A stretch of 64,000 nt of DNA from Burkholderia plantarii. Its GTDB lineage: Bacteria; Pseudomonadota; Gammaproteobacteria; Burkholderiales; Burkholderiaceae. A program made the position numbers and the translations under genes. The notes under the pieces were generated by a model. The model searched no databases. It saw only the letters and a list, made by a program, of their open reading frames with translations, and was not told where the DNA came from. Of the stretch, positions 37,983-46,093 are shown piece by piece; position 1 is the stretch's first letter; the number at the start of each line of letters is the position of its first letter. The stretch is taken from positions 806,001-870,000 of the forward strand of contig NZ_CP007212.1 of assembly GCF_001411805.1 (NCBI RefSeq), read 5' to 3'.

Positions 37983-39005
37983 TCAGGCGAAGCCGCGCGG
38001 GTTCTTCTCCTGCCAGCGCCAGTGGTCGGCACACATGCGCTCGATGCCGTACTCGGCGCGCCAGCCGATCAGCTCGGCCGCGCGGGCCGGGTCCGCATAG
38101 CACTCGGCGACGTCGCCGGGCCGGCGCGCGACGATCTCGTAGGGCACCTTGCGCCCGCTCGCGGCCTCGAACGCGCGCACGATGTCGAGCACGCTGTAGC
38201 CGCGCCCGGTGCCGAGGTTCACCGTGAAGCTCGCATCGCGCTGCCGCAGCGCGTCGAGCGCGGCGAGGTGGCCGCGCGCCAGGTCGACCACGTGGATGTA
38301 GTCGCGCACGCCGGTGCCGTCGGGCGTCGGGTAGTCGTTGCCGAACACGCGCAGGCGTTCGAGCTTGCCCACCGCGACCTGCGCGACGTAGGGCATCAGG
38401 TTGTTCGGCAGGCCGGCCGGGTCCTCGCCGATCAGGCCGCTTTCGTGCGCGCCGACCGGGTTGAAGTAGCGCAGCGTCGCGATCCGCCACGACGGGTCGG
38501 AGATCTCGAGGTCGCGCAGGATCTGCTCGGCCATCAGCTTGGTCTGGCCGTAGGGGTTGGTGGCCGAGAGCGGGAACGATTCGTCGATCGGCGAGCGCTC
38601 GGGCACGCCGTAGACGGTCGCCGACGAACTGAACACTACCTGCCTGACCTCGCGCGCGCGCATCACCGCGAGCAGCGAGAACAGGCTGTCGAGGTTGTTG
38701 CGGTAGTAGTCGATCGGCTTGGCCACCGACTCGCCCACCGCCTTGAGCGCCGCGAAGTGGATCGCGGCCGTGATCGGGTGCGCGTCGAACACCTTGTCGA
38801 GCGCGGCCTCGTCGCGCGCGTCGATCGGGTGGAATGCGGGCGCGCGGCCCGCGATCTCGGTGATCCGGTCGACGGCCACGCGCTTGCTGTTGACCAGGTT
38901 GTCGACGATCACGACGTCATAGCCGTGACCGAGCAGTTCGACAGCCGTATGCGAGCCGATGAAGCCCGCACCGCCCGTCACGAGGATGGTGCCTTTGTCA
39001 CTCAT
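37983..39005 (-). CDS. galE: UDP-glucose 4-epimerase
   Basis: A 340-residue GalE interconverting UDP-glucose and UDP-galactose. NAD-binding [16 protein letters not shown] is at about 9-24, with IHFAALKAVGESV, VFSSSATVYGVPE, YGQTK as the catalytic Tyr-x3-Lys, and RYFNPVGAHESGLIGEDP. Length is typical. It is 12 bp downstream of the GT1 gene on the same strand, so UDP-Gal is probably a donor for this glycan. Confidence 0.95.
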   Translation of the reverse strand: MSDKGTILVTGGAGFIGSHTAVELLGHGYDVVIVDNLVNSKRVAVDRITEIAGRAPAFHPIDARDEAALDKVFDAHPITAAIHFAALKAVGESVAKPIDYYRNNLDSLFSLLAVMRAREVRQVVFSSSATVYGVPERSPIDESFPLSATNPYGQTKLMAEQILRDLEISDPSWRIATLRYFNPVGAHESGLIGEDPAGLPNNLMPYVAQVAVGKLERLRVFGNDYPTPDGTGVRDYIHVVDLARGHLAALDALRQRDASFTVNLGTGRGYSVLDIVRAFEAASGRKVPYEIVARRPGDVAECYADPARAAELIGWRAEYGIERMCADHWRWQEKNPRGFA

Positions 39006-39017
39006 GGTTGACCTCCG

Positions 39018-40154
39018 TCAGAGTGCCGTGCCCGTCAGCGCACGGATGGTTTCTCGATAGCGTTCGACGACGTTCGCCTCGTCGAACTCGCGCAACACTT
39101 TCTCGCGGCCGCGCTGCCCCATCGCGCGGCGCGCCTGGGCCGGCATCTCCAGCATCGCCGCCATCTTTTCCGCCAGGCTCGCGCTGTCGCGCGCGAGGCA
39201 GAGCAGGCCTGTCTCGCCGTCGGCCACCACGTCGCGGCAGCCGGGCACGTCGGTGGCGACGATCGGGCGGCACATCGCGGAGGCTTCCATCAGCGTGCGC
39301 GGCACGCCTTCGCGATACGACGGCAGCACCACGCAGTCGGCCGCCTCGATATGCGGGCGCACGTCGTGCGCCTCGCCAAGATACGTGATCAGGCCGTCGC
39401 GCACCCATTCGTCGACGTAGCGCTTCGACACCGCGCTCGGATTGTCGACGTCCACCGGCCCGAGCAGCGCGAAGCGCGCCTGCGAATAGCGCGGGCGCAG
39501 CGCGCGCGCCGCGTCGACGAACTCGCGCACGCCCTTGTCCCACAGCAGCCGGCCGATCAGCACGAACGTGAAGGTCGCGCGCTCGGGCAGCGGCGTGGCC
39601 GCGAACTGTTCGATGTCGACGCCTTCGCCGTGCAGCAGCCGCGCGCGCTCGGGATGCGCGAGCAGGCGCGAGGCCTCGAAGGTCGCCAGGTCGTCGCGGT
39701 TGAGGAACCAGACCTCGCGCGGGAAGCGGAACGCGAAGCGGTAGAGTTGCTTCGCGATCGAGGCCGCGCGGCTCTCGCGGATGAACACGTAGCCGAGCCC
39801 GGTGGTGACGGCCACCGACGGCACGCGCGCGAGCCAGGCCGCGATCGAGCCGTAGATGTTCGGCTTGATCGTGTAGTGGAACACCAGTTGCGGGCGCAAC
39901 TCGCGATAGTGGCGGCGCATCGCGGCCAGCATCCGCAGATCCTCGAGCGGATCGGTGCCCTTCGAGGCCACCGGCAGCTCGACATAGCGGCAGCCCATCG
40001 CGACGAGCGGCTCGACGGTGCGATCGCGCGGCGCGAGCACCACCACCTCGGCGCCGCTCGCCACCAGCATGCGGATCAGGCCGTGGCGGTAGGTGTGGAT
40101 CGCCCAGGCGGTGTTGCAGACGAGGACGATGCGCAGCGCGGAAACAGGACTCAT
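39018..40154 (-). CDS. Family 4/1 glycosyltransferase (GT-B fold)
   Basis: A 378-residue retaining GT-B enzyme. The N-terminal domain has HTYRHGLIRML and VFHYTIKPNIYGSIAA, with TGLGYVF. The C-terminal donor domain has FVLIGRLLWDKGVREF, YLGEAHDVRPHIEAADCVVLPSYREGVPRTLMEASAMCRPIVATDVPGCRD. The PSYREGVP-type E-x7-E motif is intact. It resembles WbnK/PglA-like N-acetylgalactosaminyl or galactosyl transferases, but the sugar is not assignable. Start at the ATG at 40154, 34 bp after the GT2 gene; a longer in-frame reading would overlap that gene. Confidence 0.85.
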   Translation of the reverse strand: MSPVSALRIVLVCNTAWAIHTYRHGLIRMLVASGAEVVVLAPRDRTVEPLVAMGCRYVELPVASKGTDPLEDLRMLAAMRRHYRELRPQLVFHYTIKPNIYGSIAAWLARVPSVAVTTGLGYVFIRESRAASIAKQLYRFAFRFPREVWFLNRDDLATFEASRLLAHPERARLLHGEGVDIEQFAATPLPERATFTFVLIGRLLWDKGVREFVDAARALRPRYSQARFALLGPVDVDNPSAVSKRYVDEWVRDGLITYLGEAHDVRPHIEAADCVVLPSYREGVPRTLMEASAMCRPIVATDVPGCRDVVADGETGLLCLARDSASLAEKMAAMLEMPAQARRAMGQRGREKVLREFDEANVVERYRETIRALTGTAL

Positions 40155-40188
40155 GGGGCAGTAGTGAGAGGGAAACGGGACCGGCGCG

Positions 40189-41016
40189 TCAGGCGGGCGG
40201 GCGCGGCGCGAACGAGCGGCGCTTGAGCCGGTGCAGCAGCGCATACGGCGTGACGAGATGCAGAAGGTATTTCGCGAGGCCGCCCCAGTCACACGGGTTG
40301 CCCACGTCGAAATAACGCAGCACCAGCGCGAGCGTCGAGCGGATCTGGCGGCGGCGCTTCGTGGCGCTGATGCCGCCTTCGTTCAGTTCGTAATATAGGC
40401 CGAGTTCGGGCAGGTTCGCGCAATCGTAGCGTTCCATTAAGCGCAAAAAAATGTCCAGATCCTCGGCGGCCGGATATTTGATCCGATAGTTGCCGACCTC
40501 CACGACCCGGGCAATATCGAGCATCACCGACGGATGCACGAGCGGCGAGCGCAGGAAGCGCGTGCGGCGCAGCCGCGCCGGATCGGCGGGCGGCGTCAGC
40601 ATGAAGAGCGGCCGGCCATCGCGCGCGACCACCTGCGCCCAGGTGCCGACGCAGGCCACGCGCGGGTGCGCCGCCAGGAACGCGCGTTGCTTCACGAGCC
40701 GGTGCGGCACGGCCAGATCGCCCGCGTCGAGGCGCGCGGCATAGCGCACGCCGCGCGCCGCGAGCGCGTCGATGCCGGCCGCGAGCGCGCGCTCGATGCC
40801 GCCGTTGCGCGGCATGCGCAGCACCTCGACGGTCAGGCCCGCGCGCGGGCGCGGCGCGATCGGCGGCGTGCTGCCGTCGTCCACCACCAGCACCCGCACG
40901 GGGGCCGGTTCGTCGAGCGAGTCGAGCGTGCGTTCGAGGTCGTCGTGGCCGTTGTAGGCGGGGATCAGCACCGCGACGTCGTCGAGCGCGCCGGCGGAAG
41001 CGGGAGAGGGCGTCAT
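40189..41016 (-). CDS. Family 2 glycosyltransferase
   Basis: A 275-residue inverting GT-A enzyme. It has VAVLIPAYNGHDDLERTLDSL at about 14-34, VLVVDDGSTPP, the metal site RLDAGDLAVP (where many relatives have D-x-D), and YPAAEDLDIFLRLMERYDCANLPE with the catalytic-base ED. Downstream AEDLD and YYELNEGGIS are typical of GT2 enzymes of capsule or O-antigen loci. The ATG overlaps the flippase stop (ATGA). Donor unknown. Confidence 0.85.
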   Translation of the reverse strand: MTPSPASAGALDDVAVLIPAYNGHDDLERTLDSLDEPAPVRVLVVDDGSTPPIAPRPRAGLTVEVLRMPRNGGIERALAAGIDALAARGVRYAARLDAGDLAVPHRLVKQRAFLAAHPRVACVGTWAQVVARDGRPLFMLTPPADPARLRRTRFLRSPLVHPSVMLDIARVVEVGNYRIKYPAAEDLDIFLRLMERYDCANLPELGLYYELNEGGISATKRRRQIRSTLALVLRYFDVGNPCDWGGLAKYLLHLVTPYALLHRLKRRSFAPRPPA

Positions 41017-42275
41017 GGGCGCAGGCTCTGGCGAATGTAGTAGAAGTTGACCGAGGCGGCCGCGAGATAGCCGGCGGCGAGGCCGACCAGCGCGCCGTAC
41101 AGGCCGAGCGCCGGGATCGCGAAGGTGTTGGCGAGCGCCGCCACGGCCAGCGCGAGCAGCCATTTCGCGAGCAGCACGAATTTCGCCTGGTATTTGAGCA
41201 CCACCAGGTTGCCGATCGCCTCGATCCCGGCCGGCACCGAGAGCCAGACGGCCCAGCGGAAGATCGACACCGACTGCGCGAAGCCCGGGCCGAACACGCG
41301 GCCGATGATGAGCGGCGCGAGCAGGTCGAGCACCGCCGCGCCGGCGATCATCAGCGCGCTGGTCATCGCCATCAGCCGCCAGACGTTGCGGCGCAGCCGG
41401 GCCACCTCGCTCACGCGGTAGACGAACGCGGGCGCGATGGTCTGCGCGAGCAGCAGCGCGAGCGTGATCCAGTTCTCGTTCAGTTGCTGCGCCGCCGCGT
41501 AGCGGCCCAGTTCGGCGAACGACACGTGGCGTTCGAGCATCAGCCGGTCGAGTTTCAGGAACAGGTACATGCAGACGAGCCCGATCCAGAACACGGTGCC
41601 CGCCGAGGCGAAATGGCGGAACAGCGGTGCCTCGACGCGCCAGCCGAGCCGGCCGCCGTGGCGCTGCCGGTAATAGAGCATCAGCGCGAGCGCGATCGCG
41701 CCGGCCTCGAGCGCCCACAGCCAGCCGTAGCTGGCCGGCGTCGCGGCGGCGCGCACCAGCAGCCAGACCAGTACCGCCTTGCCGAGCGCGGCGACCATGC
41801 TGGCGATCAGCTGCGGCTTGCTGTAGGTCATGCTCTGCAGCCAGGCGTTGATGACGCCGACGAACGGCTCGCGCAGCACCATCGTCACCGCGAGCCCGGC
41901 CAGCATCGCGCCCACCAGCGGATCGACCCAGTGCATGGCGATGCCGGCCCAAGTCAGCGCGAGCGCGGCAGCCGACACCGAGATGCGCAGCGCGAACGCG
42001 CTGCCGAGCACGGCGCCGAGCTGCCCGGGCGGGCGCTGGACGATGGTCGGCACCAGGATCTCGGCGCCGCACACCCAGGTCAGCGGCGCCAGTACCAGCA
42101 GCAGCGTGTTCGCGTACTGCCACTTGCCGAACGCGTCGGGGCCGAGCGCGCGCGCGAGCAGGCCGCTGATCACGATCGCCACGCCGATCTGCGTGAGGCG
42201 CTCGAGGCCGAGCCAGACCAGGTTGGCGGCGGCGCGAGCGACATCGGGGTTGGCGATGCGCGAAAGCTTCAGCAT
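41013..42275 (-). CDS. Wzx-type flippase (MOP superfamily)
   Basis: A 420-residue protein with about twelve membrane helices and few charged loops. It begins IANPDVARAAANLVWLGLERLTQIGVAIVISGLLARALGPDAFGKWQYA, the usual N-terminal pattern of polysaccharide flippases (RALGPxxFGxW), which move undecaprenyl-linked repeat units to the periplasm. It is the first gene of the minus-strand set (flippase, GT2, GT1, galE). No Wzy polymerase is found with it. The ATG at 42275 has no Shine-Dalgarno. In-frame reading upstream is Arg/Pro-rich and unlikely to be protein. Confidence 0.85.
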   Translation of the reverse strand: MLKLSRIANPDVARAAANLVWLGLERLTQIGVAIVISGLLARALGPDAFGKWQYANTLLLVLAPLTWVCGAEILVPTIVQRPPGQLGAVLGSAFALRISVSAAALALTWAGIAMHWVDPLVGAMLAGLAVTMVLREPFVGVINAWLQSMTYSKPQLIASMVAALGKAVLVWLLVRAAATPASYGWLWALEAGAIALALMLYYRQRHGGRLGWRVEAPLFRHFASAGTVFWIGLVCMYLFLKLDRLMLERHVSFAELGRYAAAQQLNENWITLALLLAQTIAPAFVYRVSEVARLRRNVWRLMAMTSALMIAGAAVLDLLAPLIIGRVFGPGFAQSVSIFRWAVWLSVPAGIEAIGNLVVLKYQAKFVLLAKWLLALAVAALANTFAIPALGLYGALVGLAAGYLAAASVNFYYIRQSLRP

Positions 42276-42428
42276 GAAAAAAACCGGATGAAAATGGGTA
42301 CGAGGCCGCGTCGGCCGGCGCCGCCGAATTTCTAATTTGCTGCGCTGAAACATCCACGCATTAGAATGGGCGGCTCGCGGATCACGGTCGGGTGACCGGT
42401 CCGGTCCAAACGATCGATTATAAGTTGT

Positions 42429-42444
42429 TCGGGTTCGAACCCGA
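42429..42444. repeat. Perfect 16-bp palindrome in the divergent flippase/phosphomutase spacer
   Basis: TCGGGTTCGAACCCGA is its own reverse complement. It sits just upstream of a minus-strand TATAAT (42417-42422), about where a -35 for the flippase gene would be. It may be an operator. Confidence 0.4.
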
Positions 42445-42528
42445 CATCGGCGGGGCGCAGGCGGGCGGTAACGTGCCACCGGCGCGCGGGAGTGTCACCT
42501 TTTTCCATGCACGACAGAGAGTGAATCG

Positions 42529-43923
42529 ATGATTTCCCAGTCCATCTTCAAGGCATACGACATTCGCGGTGTGATCGGCAAGACGCTCGATGCCGAGACT
42601 GCCCGCTCGATCGGTCGGGCTTTCGGCAGCGAGGTGCGCGCCCAGGGCGGCGACGCCGTGGTGGTGGCGCGCGACGGCCGGCTGTCCGGGCCGGAGCTGA
42701 TCGGCGCGCTCGCCGACGGGCTGCGCGCGGCGGGCGTGGACGTGGTCGACGTCGGCATGGTGCCGACCCCGGTCGGCTATTTCGCCGCCAGCGTGCCGCT
42801 GCCGCTCGCGGCCGGCGAGCGCCGCGTCGATTCGTGCATCGTCGTGACCGGCAGCCACAACCCGCCCGACTACAACGGTTTCAAGATGGTGCTGCGCGGC
42901 GCGGCGATCTACGGCGAGCAGATCCAGGCGCTGTACCGCCGCATCGTGGCCGCCGACTTCACCGAGGGCAGCGGCAGCTACGAGCAGCACGACGTGGCCG
43001 AGGCCTACCTGCAGCGCATCGTCGGCGACATCAAGCTGGCGCGCCCGCTCAAGATCGTGGTCGACACCGGCAACGGCGTGGCGGGCGAACTCGCGCCGCG
43101 CCTTTTCAAAGCGCTCGGCTGCGAACTGGTCGAGCTGTTCACCGAGATCGACGGCCACTTCCCGAACCACCATCCGGACCCGGCGCACCCCGAGAACCTG
43201 CAGGACGTGATCCGTGCGCTGAAGGAAACCGACGCCGAGATCGGCTTCGCGTTCGACGGCGACGGCGACCGCCTCGGCGTGGTTACCAAGGACGGCCAGA
43301 TCATCTATCCGGACCGCCAGATGATGCTGTTCGCCGAGGAAGTGCTGTCGCGCAACCCGGGCGCGCAGATCATCTACGACGTCAAATGCACGCGCAACCT
43401 CGCGCAGTGGATTCGCGACAAGGGCGGCGAGCCGCTGATGTGGAAGACCGGCCACTCGCTCGTGAAGGCCAAGCTGCGCGAGACCGGCGCGCCGCTGGCC
43501 GGCGAGATGAGCGGCCACGTGTTCTTCAAGGACCGCTGGTACGGCTTCGACGACGGCCTCTACACCGGCGCGCGCCTGCTCGAGATCCTCGCGCGCGTGG
43601 CCGATCCGAGCGCGCTGCTGAACGGCCTGCCGAACGCGGAATCGACGCCGGAGCTGCAGCTGAAGCTCGAGGAAGGCGAGAACGTCGCGCTGATCGAGAA
43701 GCTGCGCGCGAACGCGAAGTTCGACGGCGCCGACGAGGTCGTCACGATCGACGGGCTGCGCGTCGAGTACCCGGACGGCTTCGGCCTCGCGCGCTCGTCG
43801 AACACCACGCCGGTGGTGGTGCTGCGCTTCGAGGCGAACACCGCCGAGGCGCTCGCGCGGATCCAGGACGATTTCCGCCGCGCGCTGACGGCCGCCAAGC
43901 CCGACGCCAAGCTGCCGTTCTGA
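42529..43923 (+). CDS. Phosphomannomutase/phosphoglucomutase
   Basis: A 464-residue alpha-D-phosphohexomutase of the AlgC/ManB type, interconverting mannose- or glucose-6- and 1-phosphates for GDP-mannose and dTDP/UDP-sugar supply. It has FKAYDIRGVIG at about 7-17, the phosphoserine loop VTGSHNPPDYNGFK near 105, the Mg site AFDGDGDRLGVV, the sugar-specificity GEMSGHVFFKDRWYGFDDG, and a C-terminal RSSNTTPVVVLRFEA phosphate-binding loop. Length fits. It would feed both the rhamnose and LPS-core routes encoded around it. Confidence 0.92.
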   Translation: MISQSIFKAYDIRGVIGKTLDAETARSIGRAFGSEVRAQGGDAVVVARDGRLSGPELIGALADGLRAAGVDVVDVGMVPTPVGYFAASVPLPLAAGERRVDSCIVVTGSHNPPDYNGFKMVLRGAAIYGEQIQALYRRIVAADFTEGSGSYEQHDVAEAYLQRIVGDIKLARPLKIVVDTGNGVAGELAPRLFKALGCELVELFTEIDGHFPNHHPDPAHPENLQDVIRALKETDAEIGFAFDGDGDRLGVVTKDGQIIYPDRQMMLFAEEVLSRNPGAQIIYDVKCTRNLAQWIRDKGGEPLMWKTGHSLVKAKLRETGAPLAGEMSGHVFFKDRWYGFDDGLYTGARLLEILARVADPSALLNGLPNAESTPELQLKLEEGENVALIEKLRANAKFDGADEVVTIDGLRVEYPDGFGLARSSNTTPVVVLRFEANTAEALARIQDDFRRALTAAKPDAKLPF

Positions 43924-44165
43924 CGCGGCGGGCCCGCGCGTCGGCGCGCCGTTCGGGGCGCCGGCGCCTGCCCGCGACGGGGCGCCGTGGTCCGCCATGG
44001 CCGGCGGCCCGGCCGCCGCGGTCCGCCCCCCGCCATTCCTCCCGCACGGCGCCCGCTGCCTGCGCCGTGTCCTGCCTCCACGGGACAAAATCCGGGACAA
44101 AGCCGGCCGACGCGATAAAATCGCGTCTTTCGGTCCGTACCGGCCTCTCGCCGTATTTTTCCAGC

Positions 44166-45161
44166 GTGCAAAAAATTCTGATCGTGCGCGTGTCGTCGCT
44201 CGGCGACGTCGTCCACAACATGCCGGCCATCGCCGACATTCACCGGCACCATCCGGACGCGCAGATCGACTGGCTGGTCGAGGAAAGCTTCGTCGATCTG
44301 GTCAAGCTCGTGCGCGGCGTACACGGCGTGCTGCCGTTCTCGCTGCGGCGCTGGCGCAAGTCGCTCGGCAGCGCGCGCACCTGGCGCGAGATCGCCGCGT
44401 TTCGCCGGCGCATCGCGGGCGAGCGCTACGACCTCGTGATCGACTGCCAGGGCCTCATCAAGAGCGCGTGGGTGGCGAGCTGGGCGCGCGGCCCGCTGGT
44501 CGGGCTCGGCAACCGCACCGACGGCGCCGGCTACGAATGGCCGGCGCGCTTCTTCTACCGCCGCCGCGTGCCGATCGCGCCGCGCACGCACGTGGTCGAG
44601 CGCACGCGCGAGCTGGTGGCCGCGGCGCTCGGCGAGCCCGCGCCGACGCCTGCCGACGAACTCGATTTCGGTCTTGACACGCATCAGGCAGCGCGCGCGC
44701 TTGCCTCGTTCCAGCTCAATCTTCCAGTACCCTACGTCGTGTTCGTCCATGCGACTTCGCGCGCCGACAAGCAGTGGCCCGACGCCGCCTGGATCGAACT
44801 CGGCCAGGCGCTCGTGCGGCGCGGCGCGTCGCTGGTGCTGCCGTGGGGCAGCGACGCGGAGCGCGTGACGAGCGAACGTCTCGCGAAGGAGTTCGGCGCG
44901 GCCGCGATCGTGCCGCCGAAGCTGTCGCTGCCGGCCGTGGTCGGGCTGATCGACGGCGCGGCCGCCACCGTCGGCGTCGATACGGGCCTCGTCCACATCG
45001 CGGCGGCGCTCAAGCGGCCCACCGTCGAGCTGTACAATTTCGCGACCGCATGGCGCACGGGCGGCTACTGGTCGCCGAACGTCGTCAATCTCGGCACGGC
45101 CGGCGCGCCGCCCTCGCTGTCCCAGGTGAAGGGCGCGCTCGCGTCGTTCGGCCTCCTGTAA
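44166..45161 (+). CDS. waaC: LPS heptosyltransferase I
   Basis: A 331-residue GT9 enzyme that adds the first L-glycero-D-manno-heptose to Kdo in the LPS inner core. It begins VQKILIVRVSSLGDVVHNMPAI (read as Met), has DLVIDCQGLIKSAWVA, VVFVHATSRADKQWP, and GVDTGLVHIAAALKRPTVELY for donor binding. The GTG at 44166 is the start at the conserved N-terminus. The frame is open far upstream, but only as a shadow of the mutase gene. CGCGAT-AAA-ATCGCG at 44111-44125 may be its promoter -10 region. The Kdo hydroxylase gene follows after 10 bp. Confidence 0.93.
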   Translation: MQKILIVRVSSLGDVVHNMPAIADIHRHHPDAQIDWLVEESFVDLVKLVRGVHGVLPFSLRRWRKSLGSARTWREIAAFRRRIAGERYDLVIDCQGLIKSAWVASWARGPLVGLGNRTDGAGYEWPARFFYRRRVPIAPRTHVVERTRELVAAALGEPAPTPADELDFGLDTHQAARALASFQLNLPVPYVVFVHATSRADKQWPDAAWIELGQALVRRGASLVLPWGSDAERVTSERLAKEFGAAAIVPPKLSLPAVVGLIDGAAATVGVDTGLVHIAAALKRPTVELYNFATAWRTGGYWSPNVVNLGTAGAPPSLSQVKGALASFGLL

Positions 45162-45171
45162 CGGTGTGTTC

Positions 45172-46056
45172 ATGACCGAATCCCAGATCCTCGAAATCGC
45201 CTCGGCCGACTGGCGCGGCGAGCAGCTGGCCGTGCCGCGCGAGCAGCTGCTCGCCGCGCTCGAGACCGGCCGCGTGCTGTATTTCCCGAACCTGCGTTTC
45301 GCGATCGACGGCGGCGAGGAAGCGTTGCTCGATCCGGCGCTGGCCGATCCGAAGCGCAAGAACATCAGCCTCGCGCCGGACGGCAGCGCGGTGGCCGGCG
45401 TGCAGGGCGACGCGGTCACGCAGTCGGCCGTGCGCGCGCTGGTGGCGCGCTTCAAGCAGCAGGCCGGCACGCTGGTGGACGGCCTCTTTCCCGAGTATCG
45501 CGGCAAGCTGCGGATGGCGCCGACCAGCCTGCGCCTGCGCCAGGTCGAGACGCGCGAGACCTCGTGGCGCAAGGACGACAGCCGGCTGCACGTGGACGCG
45601 TTCCCGTCGCGGCCGAACTACGGCGAGCGGATCCTGCGCGTGTTCGCCAACGTCAACCCGGCCGGCGTGCCGCGCGTGTGGCGCGTGGGCGAGCCGTTCG
45701 AGGACGTCGCCAGACGCTTCCTGCCCGGCATCCGCCCGCAGCTGCCCGGCTCGGCCTGGCTGCTCGACCTGCTGCACGTGACGAAGTCGAGGCGCAGCGC
45801 CTACGATCACCTGATGCTGCATCTGCACGACGCGATGAAGGCCGACCTCGACTACCAGCGCACGAGCCCGCAGCAGACCATGCCGTTCCCGTCCGGCTGC
45901 GTCTGGATCTGTTTCTCGGACCAGACTTCGCACGCGGTGATGTCGGGCCAGTTCATGATGGAGCAAACCTTCTTCCTGCCGGTCAAGGCGATGGCGCGGC
46001 CCGAATGCGCGCCGCTCGGCATCCTCGAACGCCTGCAGCAGCGCGCGCTCGTCTGA
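45172..46056 (+). CDS. kdoO: Kdo 3-hydroxylase (Fe(II)/2-oxoglutarate dioxygenase)
   Basis: A 294-residue protein matching the Kdo hydroxylase family. KdoO was characterised from Burkholderia and Yersinia and converts the outer-core-proximal Kdo of Kdo2-lipid A to the 3-hydroxylated sugar Ko, which resists acid hydrolysis. A candidate metal triad is H-x-D in SRLHVDAFPS (His about 140, Asp about 142) and the later His in DQTSHAVMSG (about 250). Other hallmarks are YFPNLRF and RVFANVNPAG. Position between waaC and waaA supports the role. ATG at 45172; a GTG two codons upstream is an alternative. Confidence 0.9.
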   Translation: MTESQILEIASADWRGEQLAVPREQLLAALETGRVLYFPNLRFAIDGGEEALLDPALADPKRKNISLAPDGSAVAGVQGDAVTQSAVRALVARFKQQAGTLVDGLFPEYRGKLRMAPTSLRLRQVETRETSWRKDDSRLHVDAFPSRPNYGERILRVFANVNPAGVPRVWRVGEPFEDVARRFLPGIRPQLPGSAWLLDLLHVTKSRRSAYDHLMLHLHDAMKADLDYQRTSPQQTMPFPSGCVWICFSDQTSHAVMSGQFMMEQTFFLPVKAMARPECAPLGILERLQQRALV

Positions 46057-46093
46057 ACGCGGCGAACCGAACGGAAATCACGATGATGTCCTC

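Noticed and set aside
37459-38490. Minus-strand frame spanning the galE 5' region and the WecA-like gene
   Set aside because: Arg/Ala-rich shadow overlapping two clear genes in other frames.
42425-42445. GGTTCGAACCC resembling a tRNA T-arm, possibly a tRNA fragment or attachment site
   Set aside because: The loop is six rather than seven bases when the stem is paired. No acceptor stem or other tRNA parts flank it, and there is no integrase or island boundary.
42834-44165. Upstream extension of the waaC frame by about 440 codons
   Set aside because: It runs through the phosphomutase gene in another frame and is Arg-rich. The heptosyltransferase homology begins exactly at the GTG at 44166.
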